This document shows, piece by piece, positions 1 through 7,908 of a DNA stretch of 64,000 nucleotides. The stretch's first letter is position 1. Each line of letters opens with the position of its first letter. The notes beneath the pieces are model-generated. The model saw nothing but the letters and a program-made list of their open reading frames with translations, had not been told where the DNA came from and did no database searches. The stretch covers positions 372,001 to 436,000 of the forward strand of contig NZ_QFYS01000003.1 of the NCBI RefSeq assembly GCF_003254525.1, read 5' to 3'. Made by a program: the position numbers and the translations under genes. This DNA is from Phenylobacterium kunshanense (GTDB lineage: Bacteria; Pseudomonadota; Alphaproteobacteria; Caulobacterales; Caulobacteraceae).

Positions 1-197
1 TCCCCGTCGCGATTGCGGCGAATGTTCTCCGGATCGTGACGTTGATCCTGCTCACCTACTACTTCGGGGACGCGGTGGGGCAGGGCTTCCTGCACGTGAC
101 CGCGGGCCTGTTCCTGTTCGCAGTGTCCCTCGCCCTCATGTTTGCGATCGACAGCGTGGCGTCGCGCTTCTTCAAAGTTCCGGCGGAGGCTCGCTGA
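1..197 (+). CDS. exosortase, 3' end (partial; probably XrtV type)
   Basis: The reading frame is open from base 3 to a TGA at 195-197, giving the last 64 residues of an integral membrane protein. Exosortases are inner-membrane transpeptidase-like enzymes that process C-terminal sorting signals of exported proteins. Two of their conserved elements are visible: the arginine in the ANVLRI stretch and, about 27 residues later, the histidine in FLHVTAGLF. The catalytic cysteine lies outside the window. The stop overlaps the start of the next gene by one base (TGATG), so the two are translationally coupled. That next gene is an EpsI-type protein, the usual exosortase partner. Assignment to the XrtV subtype is an inference from the host lineage and from the XrtV-like accessory protein at 37748. 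Confidence 0.8.
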   Translation, partial: PVAIAANVLRIVTLILLTYYFGDAVGQGFLHVTAGLFLFAVSLALMFAIDSVASRFFKVPAEAR

Positions 198-880
198 TGC
201 GTCGCCGTGACCTCGTTCTGGCCGGCCTTGCCGTGGGCGCCCTGGGCGCCGCCGAAGCCCTGCGCCCCCGGCGGAAGATGAAGCTCCTCAAGTCCGGAAC
301 GGTTGCTCAGGCGATCCCCGAGGCGTTCGGACTCTGGGAAGCCCACGCCGACGAGCTTGTCAGCCCTGAGCAAGCCGGCCGCCTGGCCCGCACGCTCTAC
401 AGCGAAATCGTTGGCCGTACTTACGTGAATGCGGAGTCCGGCGCGGGCGTGATGGTGCTGGCGGCATATGGCGACACCCAGAGCGACCTGCTGCAACTCC
501 ACCGTCCGGAGAGCTGCTACCCGGCCGTTGGATTCACGCTGACGTCGGCGCGCTCGATCGCCCTGCCGCTGCGCCCGGGCGTGACCCTGCCGGCCCGCGA
601 GGTCGTGGCGACCATGGAAGGTCGGACCGAGAACATCCTCTACTGGACCCGCATGGGTGAGACGCTGCCGCGGACAGGCGGTGAGCAGCGCGAAGCGCGG
701 CTGCAGAACGCTATCCAGGGCGTGGTGCCCGACGGCATCCTGCTTCGCTGCTCGATGCTTGGCGAGTCCGAGAAGTCGTTCAGCACCCTATCAGCATTTG
801 TGCCCGAGCTGCTTCGATCGGTGCCCAAGCCTCAGCTGCCGGCCTTGATCGGTACTAACCTAGCTAAGAGCATAGGCTAG
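197..880 (+). CDS. epsI: EpsI-family exosortase-associated protein
   Basis: A 227-residue protein with an Arg-rich N-terminus (MRRRD) and one hydrophobic export segment (about residues 5-20). The HRPESCYPAVG motif around residues 102-112 is the signature of the EpsI family, which is fused to or encoded beside exosortases and is linked to exopolysaccharide and sorting functions. The ATG overlaps the exosortase stop by one base. The gene ends exactly at the left target duplication of the downstream IS5 element: its TAG (878-880) is the last three bases of the CTAG duplication. The pre-insertion sequence would read the same stop, so the insertion leaves the protein intact but may cut off downstream co-transcription. 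Confidence 0.88.
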   Translation: MRRRDLVLAGLAVGALGAAEALRPRRKMKLLKSGTVAQAIPEAFGLWEAHADELVSPEQAGRLARTLYSEIVGRTYVNAESGAGVMVLAAYGDTQSDLLQLHRPESCYPAVGFTLTSARSIALPLRPGVTLPAREVVATMEGRTENILYWTRMGETLPRTGGEQREARLQNAIQGVVPDGILLRCSMLGESEKSFSTLSAFVPELLRSVPKPQLPALIGTNLAKSIG

Positions 881-948
881 GGTCTGTACTCATAACCCTT
901 GCTGAGTGGGGCGACGCTTGATTCAAGGCTACCGAAAGGAGCCTTGGT

Positions 949-1249
949 ATGGCGCGTTACGATCTGAGCGAGGCGGAGTGGCGGCTGATCGAGCCGTTGT
1001 TGCCGAACAAGCCGCGGGGCGTGGCCCGGGTCGACGACCGCAGGGTGATCAACGGCATCTTCTACGTGCTGCGGACAGGCTCGCCGTGGCGAGACCTGCC
1101 GGAGCGCTACGGGCCGTACACGACGGTCTACAACCGCTTCAACCGGTGGGCCAAGGCCGGGGTCTGGCTGAAGGTCTTCGAGACGCTGGCGGCCAAGTCG
1201 CCGCAGTCGATGCAACTGATCGACAGCTCAATCGTCCGGGCCCACCAGC
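949..1249 (+). pseudogene. IS5 transposase, first frame, interrupted by IS66
   Basis: The start follows a Shine-Dalgarno-like AAAGGAG. The product begins MARYDLSEAEWRLIEPLLP, the typical N-terminus of the DUF4096/IS5 group. It contains the first catalytic aspartate in LIDSSIVRAHQ near its end. Reading is broken at 1249, where the IS66 left terminus starts, and the fused frame runs on only to a stop at 1284. The sequence resumes at 3860 after one copy of the 8-bp duplication, so the gene is disrupted by insertion and not by decay. Excision with loss of one duplication copy would restore the frame through HQHAAGG to the slippery A6 run. Confidence 0.85.
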
Positions 1250-1331
1250 GTAAGCGGCGCTCCACGGGCACCTTCCAGGCCTGAATCGAAGCAATGACAA
1301 TGGCGATCTCGATCGGAGACGAGATCCGCAC

Positions 1332-1766
1332 ATGTCTAGTTTTGACCCTAGGCACGACCTTACGCACGAGCCCCAGCCGACGGTGGTCCGACGGCTGGAG
1401 GTGATCACCGACGTCGGCGGGCGGCGGAAGTGGTCGGTCGATGCGAAAGCCGAAATCATGCTGGAGGCGCTGGCGCCTGGGGCGACGGTGTCGGAGGTGG
1501 CGCGCCGTCACGATCTGCGGCCGCAGCAGGTGTTCGGCTGGCTGCGCGAAGCGCGCAAGGCCGCAGAGCCGGCGCCAGCGCCGGCGTTCGTGCCCGTGGT
1601 GGTCGAGCCGGAAGCGCCGGCGTCGCCCACCCCGAAGAAGCGCCGCAAACCGAGGACCGGCGGCGACATCGAAATCGAGATCGACGGCGTCGTGGTGCGG
1701 ATCGGCCGCGGAGCGGAGGCCAAGACGGTCGCGGCCGTGATCCAGGCGCTGAAGGCCGGCCAGTGA
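1332..1766 (+). CDS. tnpA: IS66 accessory protein TnpA
   Basis: A 144-residue protein with an N-terminal helix-turn-helix region of the IS3/IS66 Orf1 type: GGRRKWSVDAKAEIMLEAL is followed by GATVSEVARRHDLRPQQVF and a basic, Pro-rich linker. The C-terminus carries a short domain (IEIEIDGVVVRIGRGAEAKT) seen in TnpA proteins of IS66. It probably binds the element ends together with TnpB and TnpC. Its TGA overlaps the GTG start of the next gene in the string GTGA, which gives translational coupling. It is the first gene of the nested element. Confidence 0.88.
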   Translation: MSSFDPRHDLTHEPQPTVVRRLEVITDVGGRRKWSVDAKAEIMLEALAPGATVSEVARRHDLRPQQVFGWLREARKAAEPAPAPAFVPVVVEPEAPASPTPKKRRKPRTGGDIEIEIDGVVVRIGRGAEAKTVAAVIQALKAGQ

Positions 1767-2128
1767 TCCCAGGATCGGGGCCGCCGGCGGGCGTGAAGGT
1801 GCTGGTGGCGACGAAGCCGGTGGACTTCCGCCGTGGCATGGACGGCCTGGCGCGGGCCGTGAAGGAGGATCTGAAAGCGGATCCCTACTCGGGCGTGATC
1901 TACGTCTTCCGAGCGAAGCGGGCCGACCGGATCAAGCTGCTCTACTGGGACGGGTCCGGCCTGGTGCTCTACGCCAAGCGCCTGGAACAAGGCGGCTTCC
2001 GCTGGCCGCAGATCACCGACGGCGTCATGCGGCTGAGCGCGGTGCAGCTGTCCGCGCTGATCGCCGGAATGGAGTGGACGCGAGTGATGGCGCCGCGGCG
2101 GACGCGGACGCCGCAGGAGGTGTCCTGA
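1763..2128 (+). CDS. tnpB: IS66 accessory protein TnpB
   Basis: A 121-residue product starting at GTG 1763, overlapping the tnpA stop by four bases. The stretch VLVATKPVDFRRGMDGLA, then IYVFRAKRADRIKLLYWDG and GFRWP, is the hallmark of the IS66 Orf2-like TnpB family. The open frame extends upstream to 1430, but that part lies over tnpA in another frame, so the GTG at the coupling site is preferred. TnpB is needed for transposition of IS66 elements; its biochemical role is not settled in the family. Intact here. Confidence 0.92.
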   Translation: MIPGSGPPAGVKVLVATKPVDFRRGMDGLARAVKEDLKADPYSGVIYVFRAKRADRIKLLYWDGSGLVLYAKRLEQGGFRWPQITDGVMRLSAVQLSALIAGMEWTRVMAPRRTRTPQEVS

Positions 2129-2200
2129 CCGCTGCGGCGAGATGACTCAGGGCGCACGCGGGGGCGCCTCAGAAGGCCGGCGCTGTGGTCTACTTGGCCC

Positions 2201-3799
2201 GTGGAAATGCCGCGCGACATGGAAGCCGAGGCGCTCTGGGAACTGCTCCAGGCCGAGCGCGCGCGCCATGCCGCCGAGATCGCCGAGCGCGATCAGAAGA
2301 TCGCCGCTCACGAGGACGCCCGGGCCGCCGACCACGAGGAGATCGCGCGGCTGAGCCGGATCATCCGGGATCTCCAGCGAACCACCTTCGGCGCCCGCTC
2401 GGAGAAGCTGGATCCCGATCAGCTCGCGCTGGCGCTGGAGGAGCTCGAGCAGGAGCTGGCCAGCGCGGAGCTGCGCCTGTCGACCCCGACCGAGAAGACG
2501 GCGAACGCCGCTAAGCGGCGCGCGAACCGCGGATCGCTGCCGGCCCATCTGCAGCGCGTCGAACAGGTGATCGACATCGACGACAAGACCTGCCCGTGCT
2601 GCGCAGGCGCCCTGCACCGGATCGGCGAGGACGTAGCCGAGCGGCTGGACGTGATCCCGGCGACCTTCCGCGCCTTGGTGGTCCGCCGGCCCAAGTACGG
2701 CTGCCGGGCTTGCGAGGAAGTGGTGGTGCAGGCCCCCGCGCCGACGCGCCTGATCGAGGGCGGGCTGCCCACCGAAGCCACCATCGCCCACGTCGTGGTG
2801 GCCAAATACGCGGACCACACCCCGCTGTATCGCCAGGCCCAGATGTACGCCCGGCGCGGCGTCGTGCTCGACCGCTCGACCCTGGCGCACTGGACCGGGA
2901 CCGCGGCGGAGCTGCTGAAGCCGCTGCACGCCCGGTTGCTTGAGAAGCTGAAGGCCTCCGGAAAGCTCTTCGCGGATGAGACCCGGGCTCCGGTGCTGGA
3001 TCCCGGGCGCGGACGAACCAAGCTCGGGCAGCTATGGGCCTACGCGCGCGACGACCGCCCCTGGGGCGGTCCCGCGCCGCCGGGCGTGGCCTTCGTCTAT
3101 GCGGGTGATCGGGCGACGTCGTCGCCGGCGCAGCATCTGGCCGGCTACCGCGGCGTGCTGCAGACCGACGGCTACAGCGCCTACAAGGCCCTGGCCAAGG
3201 GCGGCGCTGTCGAGCTCGCCTTCTGCTGGACCCACACGCGCCGCTACTTCCACAAGCTGCTCGACGAGAAGAACCCGGCGAAGACGCCGATCGCGGCCGA
3301 GGCGATCGCCCGCATCCAACAGCTCTACGCCATCGAGGACGAGATCCGCGGCCGATCGGCGGACGAGCGCCGCGCCGCGCGCCAGGCGAAGAGCGCGCCG
3401 ATCTTGGCCGACCTGAAGACCTGGCTGAGCGCGCGCCTCGAGCTGATCAGCCAGAAGAGCGACCTGGCCAAGGCGATCCGCTACGTCCAGACCCACTGGG
3501 AGGGCCTGATCCGCTTCGTCGACGACGGGCGCGTCGAGCTCGACACCCACACCGTCGAGCGCGCCATCCGGCCGCTGGCTCTGACGCGGAAAAACAGCCT
3601 CTTCGCCGGCAGCGAAGGCGGGGCGGAACACTGGGCGGTGCTGGCCTCGCTCATCGCCACCTGCAAGCTCAACCACGTCGAGCCGCAGGCCTACATCGAG
3701 GACGTCATCACCAAGCTCATCAACGGCCATCTCCAGAGCCGCCTCGACGAGCTCTTGCCCTGGGCCTACGCGCCGAGGCCTGCCGCCGTCGCGGCCTGA
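2201..3799 (+). CDS. tnpC: IS66 transposase TnpC
   Basis: A 532-residue transposase. The N-terminal 90 residues are predicted coiled coil (EALWELLQAERARHAAEI and following). A zinc-finger-like Cys cluster follows (CPCCAGAL, then YGCRACEE). The DDE catalytic region shows FADETRAPVL, LQTDGYSAY and the late VERAIRPLALTRKN motif with the glutamate. The C-terminal IS66 region ends LLPWAYAPRP. Length and motif order are normal for the family, so the element probably encodes a working transposase. The GTG at 2201 is used as start; an in-frame ATG at 2207 is possible. Confidence 0.93.
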   Translation: MEMPRDMEAEALWELLQAERARHAAEIAERDQKIAAHEDARAADHEEIARLSRIIRDLQRTTFGARSEKLDPDQLALALEELEQELASAELRLSTPTEKTANAAKRRANRGSLPAHLQRVEQVIDIDDKTCPCCAGALHRIGEDVAERLDVIPATFRALVVRRPKYGCRACEEVVVQAPAPTRLIEGGLPTEATIAHVVVAKYADHTPLYRQAQMYARRGVVLDRSTLAHWTGTAAELLKPLHARLLEKLKASGKLFADETRAPVLDPGRGRTKLGQLWAYARDDRPWGGPAPPGVAFVYAGDRATSSPAQHLAGYRGVLQTDGYSAYKALAKGGAVELAFCWTHTRRYFHKLLDEKNPAKTPIAAEAIARIQQLYAIEDEIRGRSADERRAARQAKSAPILADLKTWLSARLELISQKSDLAKAIRYVQTHWEGLIRFVDDGRVELDTHTVERAIRPLALTRKNSLFAGSEGGAEHWAVLASLIATCKLNHVEPQAYIEDVITKLINGHLQSRLDELLPWAYAPRPAAVAA

Positions 3800-3859
3800 C
3801 CTAAACCCCCGCCAAACGCGCCCCGCCCCGTGTGCTCGCGGCGCCGCTTACCCACCAGC

Positions 3860-4325
3860 ACGCCGCCGGCGGAAAAAAGGGGGCCCGGATCACGCCATTG
3901 GCCGTTCTCGTGGGGGACTGAGCACCAAGATCCACGCCGTCGTCGATCAAGACGGCCTGCCGGTCAGGATCATGCTCACCGCCGGTCAGGCCTCCGACAT
4001 GACCGCCGTGCCCGACCTACTCGCCGGACTACCCGTCCCCACGACCGTCGTCGCCGACCGTGGCTACGACTCCAACGCCGTCCTCGATCTGATCCGCCGC
4101 TCAGGCGCCGAGCCGGCCATCCCGAGCACCTCGCAACGAACCGTCCGACGTTCCGTCGACATGGCGATCTACCGCCAGCGCAACCTCGTCGAGCGCTTCT
4201 TCTGCAGCCTCAAGCACTTCCGACGCATCGCCACCCGCTTCGACAAACTAGCCAGGAACTTCCTCGCCACCGTCCTCCTCGGATCAGCACGCCTCTGGCT
4301 ACAGGCTTATGAGTCCACGCCCTAG
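3860..4325 (+). pseudogene. IS5 transposase, second frame (distal part of interrupted gene)
   Basis: This is the continuation of the IS5 transposase beyond the IS66 insertion. Reading passes from the first frame to the -1 frame at GGAAAAAAGGGGG (3871-3883), a slippery run typical of programmed frameshifting in the IS427 group. The second frame then reads GRSRGGLSTKIHAVVD, contains ADRGYDS (second Asp) and RNLVERFFCSLKHFRRIATR (Glu region), and ends LWLQAYESTP. The stop TAG (4323-4325) is part of the right-hand CTAG target duplication, so the host target supplies the terminator codon. Expression is unlikely while IS66 separates it from the first frame. Confidence 0.85.
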
Positions 4326-4342
4326 GCGGAGCCCTCACGGGC

Positions 4343-6166
4343 CTATGGACACCGCAGGTCAGCGCCAATCGCTCCCGGAGCCGCGTCCAGTTCGGGCGGT
4401 CCGATCGGCCGCCGTCGTATGACGTCGCAAACGTCGACTGGCGTCTGTTTCTCCGCAAATGCCGCCAAGGCCCGTTCGGCAGAGATGGACACCTTTGGCG
4501 GAGACGCCAGGCGCCTCTGCTGAAATGTGATTGAGGTCCACTCGTTGCCTTCAAGCGACCAGCCTTCGGGCAGACCGCCCGCGACGATCAGACCTGAGAC
4601 CACATTGTTGGCGATCGTGACCCCAGTGTCGCTGGAGCTGAGGCGTAGGCCGGTTCGCCCGCCAAGGATCACGTTGTTGCGGATCGTCACGCCTCGCGTG
4701 TACGCGCCCCAACTGATCAGCGAGCCAAGCGCGTCCGGCGTGGCGATGAACAGGTTGTTGGCGAACAGGATATTGTTCTGGTGCGCGCCCTTGCCGCGGT
4801 CGCCGTGAAAGGTGGCGGGCTGCTTGGCGTTGACGACCGTATTGCCGACGATCCGGACGTTCCGGTTGTCCAAATAGACGGACAAGCCGTTCCCGTGGAC
4901 TCCACGGATGTCATCAATGTGATTGCCCTGAACGGTCACGCCAGACGTCCCGATCAGCATGATGCCCGTCCGCCCCAGGCGGCGCATGCGATTGCCTTCG
5001 ATGAGAATATCCGACCCCGTCAGGCGCATGCCCGAGCCGAGCATGATCGTGTCGAAAGTGTTCCCGACTATCCGCAGACCGTTCACCCCGCGGAGAATGA
5101 TGGGGCCCTGCCCCCTCGGCATAACGAAATTGCGGAAGGTGTTGTCCCTGATTGCGATATCCGACGAGGCGCCCGTGTCTGCAAAGATGGCCACGCCGCC
5201 GGGCGCGAGTCGCCCCCCATCGGACATGTTTTCAAAGCGAAGCCCGCGTATGGCGACGTGCGAGGTGCGTCCAAGGTCGAAGGCAGGGCGTCCTGAACCC
5301 ACTGACAATGCTGTAGAGCCAGGTGGCAACATGGCGACGACCGTCCGCCTGTCCTGCAGGACAGCATACTCGCCAGGCTGGTCGATCAGTGACACATGAT
5401 CGATCACCGCCGCCTTCGCCATCCGCTTTGTATAGAAGCGGAGTTTCGACGGATCGAAACGCGCGGTGTCGCCTTCGAGCTGGGTGATCGGTCGATAGGT
5501 CACGCGATTTGGCATCACCCACAGTGCGAGGGAGCCGCCCGCCGAGGTCATCCTGCTGGCGATGTCGGCGGGTAACTTGATGGCGCCGGAGCCCATCAGC
5601 TGGCCGTCGGCGTCAAACATGTCGTCGACTTCGTCACGATAGAAGTCGTCGGATGGATCTGGCTCCTGTGCGGGACGGAGCGGGCCACCCTCGGAGAACA
5701 CAGCCAGCGACTCTGTAGCCTGCTCTGACGTTTCGAACCGTACGAGCGCCGGCCAGTTTAAGGCCCCCCCGCAATCGGCAGCACTCCGGCAAGGTCGAAC
5801 CGGCACGGGTTCGCTGCCGTCGATGATGGAGGCGCCTGTCTGAGCTGCCTGGAAGGTGATGGGGCGGTTGGGAGCGCCGCTGCTCTTGACGACGATCGAG
5901 CCACGATAGCGGACATTGGCGGCGAAGATCACCGTGTCGCCAGCCTGCAATCGGGTTCGGGCTGCCATTCCGGTCGCCTCGGGGTCGCCCGGCGCATGCT
6001 TCCAGGCCGTCGCCGGCGTGAGCCCGTCCCGCTGGTCCTGGCCCGCCTCGAAGTCCACGTGAAACGTTGAGGCCTCGGCACGACCTCCCAGGCCGAAAGC
6101 AAAGACTCCCGCACTGATCGTGGCCACGGCGCCCACGCCAGCCAACAACAGCGCGATCCGCTTCAA
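4343..6166 (-). CDS. exported right-handed beta-helix protein
   Basis: A 607-residue protein with a signal peptide (MKRIALLLAGVGAVATISAGVFAFG). Residues about 30-110 carry the FHVDFEAGQDQRDGLTPATAW and AGDTVIFAANVRYRG pattern common at the start of parallel beta-helix polysaccharide-active proteins. From about residue 290 on, repeated NxF/NxV turns (GLRFENMSD, IRDNTFRNF, IVGNTFDTI, IEGNRMRRL, VQGNHIDDI, IVGNTVVNA, FANNLFIAT, IRNNVILGG, IANNVVSGL) mark the coils of a helix. This fold is used by lyases, epimerases and tail-spike hydrolases; no catalytic set could be assigned. It is the last gene of a three-gene minus-strand operon with four-base overlaps, so it probably acts on or with the polymer made by the island. 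Confidence 0.82.
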   Translation of the reverse strand: MKRIALLLAGVGAVATISAGVFAFGLGGRAEASTFHVDFEAGQDQRDGLTPATAWKHAPGDPEATGMAARTRLQAGDTVIFAANVRYRGSIVVKSSGAPNRPITFQAAQTGASIIDGSEPVPVRPCRSAADCGGALNWPALVRFETSEQATESLAVFSEGGPLRPAQEPDPSDDFYRDEVDDMFDADGQLMGSGAIKLPADIASRMTSAGGSLALWVMPNRVTYRPITQLEGDTARFDPSKLRFYTKRMAKAAVIDHVSLIDQPGEYAVLQDRRTVVAMLPPGSTALSVGSGRPAFDLGRTSHVAIRGLRFENMSDGGRLAPGGVAIFADTGASSDIAIRDNTFRNFVMPRGQGPIILRGVNGLRIVGNTFDTIMLGSGMRLTGSDILIEGNRMRRLGRTGIMLIGTSGVTVQGNHIDDIRGVHGNGLSVYLDNRNVRIVGNTVVNAKQPATFHGDRGKGAHQNNILFANNLFIATPDALGSLISWGAYTRGVTIRNNVILGGRTGLRLSSSDTGVTIANNVVSGLIVAGGLPEGWSLEGNEWTSITFQQRRLASPPKVSISAERALAAFAEKQTPVDVCDVIRRRPIGPPELDAAPGAIGADLRCP

Positions 6167-7908
6167 GGGCGAGCCTCCAGGCTGCTCATCAGCAAAAGAA
6201 AGCCCAGTGTTGCGCGCGATGGCAACCGCGTTCCATCAGCAAATTCCTGAAGGGAAGCCCGATTGAAAAGACCAGTCGCGGATAGACGATCCACCGGAAG
6301 TCCAGCGTTGAGATTGAGCCGGCGCCAGTGCTGCGTGACCGTCTGTGAGCCGAGCGTGTTGCGCGCGCGACCGCGAAGGCTGCGAAGGACGCGGCTCGAT
6401 ACTCGTTGAGCGTTCAGCCACAGGTCCGTGACGCGGCCTGTGGAGATGGCTCGCGCCGGCACGATTCCGCCAGCCAGGGGCCGCTTTGCGAGGTCTCCAT
6501 CCAATGCCTGAAGAAGGCGATATGCGGCGCGTGAGTTCAGCTTGGCCGTGGAAGACTGCGCCATCGCCGCGGACACGAAGGCAGGGTCGAAGAACGGGTA
6601 GAGCGGCGCGTGGTCCATGAGGCGATGGCCCGTGGCGTTGCCGACCCAGTTCTGCATGCGCTGGTTGAGGTAGAATTCGTCAAGCGCTCGGCCCCACGGA
6701 CCTTCGTGACTCATGAGCACGCCGACCATACGCTGCTCGGCAGCCGCCCTAAGGTCCCTCTGTGCAAGCGGTGACAGAGCCGCATCCTCGACCCGGTCAT
6801 TCGCCTGCAGGCGCATAGAGATCAGATTTCGAGCCAGCGCCTCGGACGGCGCCGCGTCGAGCGGCTGGGCGGGATAGTAGAAGCCACGGAGGATTTCCCC
6901 GTTCTGGCCGCCGAACCTAGCCTCGACTCGCCTTCCTTGGCTCGCAGCTATCAGCGCCGCCTTGTCCAGCGGATTGGCCATGTGGTCATAGGCGATGGTG
7001 GCGGCGCGCAACAGTTCCGCGAGACCATCCGCATCCAGGCTGGCGATGCTGCCCGCATCCAGCAGCGACCAGTCGAGCTGTTCCGATTCCGCCAGAGCGC
7101 GCGCGACGGTGACGTCCTCCGACGGTTCTCCGGCGACCCCGATGGTGATCGCCTTGCGCCCGTGGCGCTCGTCCGGCGTCATCGCGGCGAGTATCAATCG
7201 GCTGTCGAGCCCGCCGGAGAGTTCCAGCTCCGCGTCAGGGGCAGCCTTGAGCATGGCGGCCACGGCCGCCTGAAACGCCGCGGTCAGATCTGAGCCCGCG
7301 TGACGTGCGGCCGGGCGTTCGGAGATTTCGAGCCGGCCGTCCGCGAGGTGCGCGCAGGCGCCAGCCAGAAGCTTGTCGATCCCTTCGAAGGGCGTCTCCT
7401 CGCGGATAAAGCTCCCGAACAGGGCGTAACCTGCCAGCCGCTCGGCTGATGTGGGCGCAGCAAGGACGTCGGCAAGCAACGTGGCGCTCGAGGCCGTAAG
7501 CGCGACGCCCACGCCGTTCCCGACAAAGACCTGGCCCAGTCCGAAGACGTCCGTCTCGGCCCGAAGCGCCGCTTTGGGGCGGTCTGCCCAGACGGCGCGA
7601 AATGGAGGCGCCATGTCGTAGATCGCGGCCGCGCCCTGGGCGTCCAGCGCCGTGGCGACTTCGGCCGGCGACCGGAAGGCGGCCGCGCTGCGATCGAACG
7701 TGGACCGCCGGCCGAGGCTCACCGCGATCGAAGGCGTGCTCGCGAACGCTTCGGGCTTTTCGCTGGCGAGCAGCCAGCCGGCCCCCTCGGCGATGCTCCA
7801 GCCGTCAATCGCCGAGCGCAGCCGCTTGAGCACGCGCTCGTCGGCGCCAGGGCGCCAGCTAGCGGCGATGAAGCGATTGCCGACGAAGTCGTACGCGGCC
7901 GAGGTCAT
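6163..7908 (-). CDS. asparagine-synthetase-like protein lacking the glutaminase cysteine
   Basis: A 581-residue protein. The C-terminal half has the ATP-pyrophosphatase loop LELSGGLDSRLIL (SGGLDS at residues 231-236) of the asparagine synthetase class, which adenylates a carboxylate and forms an amide. The N-terminal part resembles a reduced Ntn-type domain but starts MTSAAYDF and has no Cys2, so glutamine hydrolysis is not expected. Ammonia or another amine would have to be the nucleophile. Related Cys-less AsnB-like enzymes act in lasso-peptide cyclisation and in polysaccharide clusters. The start overlaps the upstream pyruvyltransferase stop by four bases and the stop overlaps the beta-helix start. 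A role in amidating a uronic acid or adding an amino acid to the glycan is inference. Confidence 0.78.
   Translation of the reverse strand: MTSAAYDFVGNRFIAASWRPGADERVLKRLRSAIDGWSIAEGAGWLLASEKPEAFASTPSIAVSLGRRSTFDRSAAAFRSPAEVATALDAQGAAAIYDMAPPFRAVWADRPKAALRAETDVFGLGQVFVGNGVGVALTASSATLLADVLAAPTSAERLAGYALFGSFIREETPFEGIDKLLAGACAHLADGRLEISERPAARHAGSDLTAAFQAAVAAMLKAAPDAELELSGGLDSRLILAAMTPDERHGRKAITIGVAGEPSEDVTVARALAESEQLDWSLLDAGSIASLDADGLAELLRAATIAYDHMANPLDKAALIAASQGRRVEARFGGQNGEILRGFYYPAQPLDAAPSEALARNLISMRLQANDRVEDAALSPLAQRDLRAAAEQRMVGVLMSHEGPWGRALDEFYLNQRMQNWVGNATGHRLMDHAPLYPFFDPAFVSAAMAQSSTAKLNSRAAYRLLQALDGDLAKRPLAGGIVPARAISTGRVTDLWLNAQRVSSRVLRSLRGRARNTLGSQTVTQHWRRLNLNAGLPVDRLSATGLFNRASLQEFADGTRLPSRATLGFLLLMSSLEARP

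Larger units (their letters stand above)
1250..3851. mobile_element. complete IS66-family insertion sequence (2,602 bp)
   Basis: Both ends begin with the inverted repeat GTAAGCGGCGC (left 1250-1260, right complement 3841-3851), followed by weaker matches. GTAAG is the usual IS66-family terminus. The element is flanked by a perfect 8-bp target duplication, CCACCAGC, at 1242-1249 and 3852-3859, the length expected for IS66. It carries the canonical tnpA-tnpB-tnpC order on the plus strand, all open and apparently intact. The perfect duplication and open genes point to a recent insertion. Confidence 0.95.
881..4321. mobile_element. IS5-family (IS427-like) insertion sequence, interrupted by an IS66 element
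   Basis: The terminal inverted repeats are GGTCTGTACTCATAACCC at the left and GGCGTGGACTCATAAGCC (read inward) at the right, with 14 of 18 positions matching. They are flanked by a CTAG duplication at 877-880 and 4322-4325, the YTAR-type 4-bp target expected of the IS427 group. Without the nested 2.6-kb element the unit would be about 830 bp, a normal size for this group. It encodes a DDE transposase in two frames joined at a run of six A residues (3873-3878). It sits between the end of epsI and the convergent beta-helix gene and disrupts neither. Confidence 0.9.
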
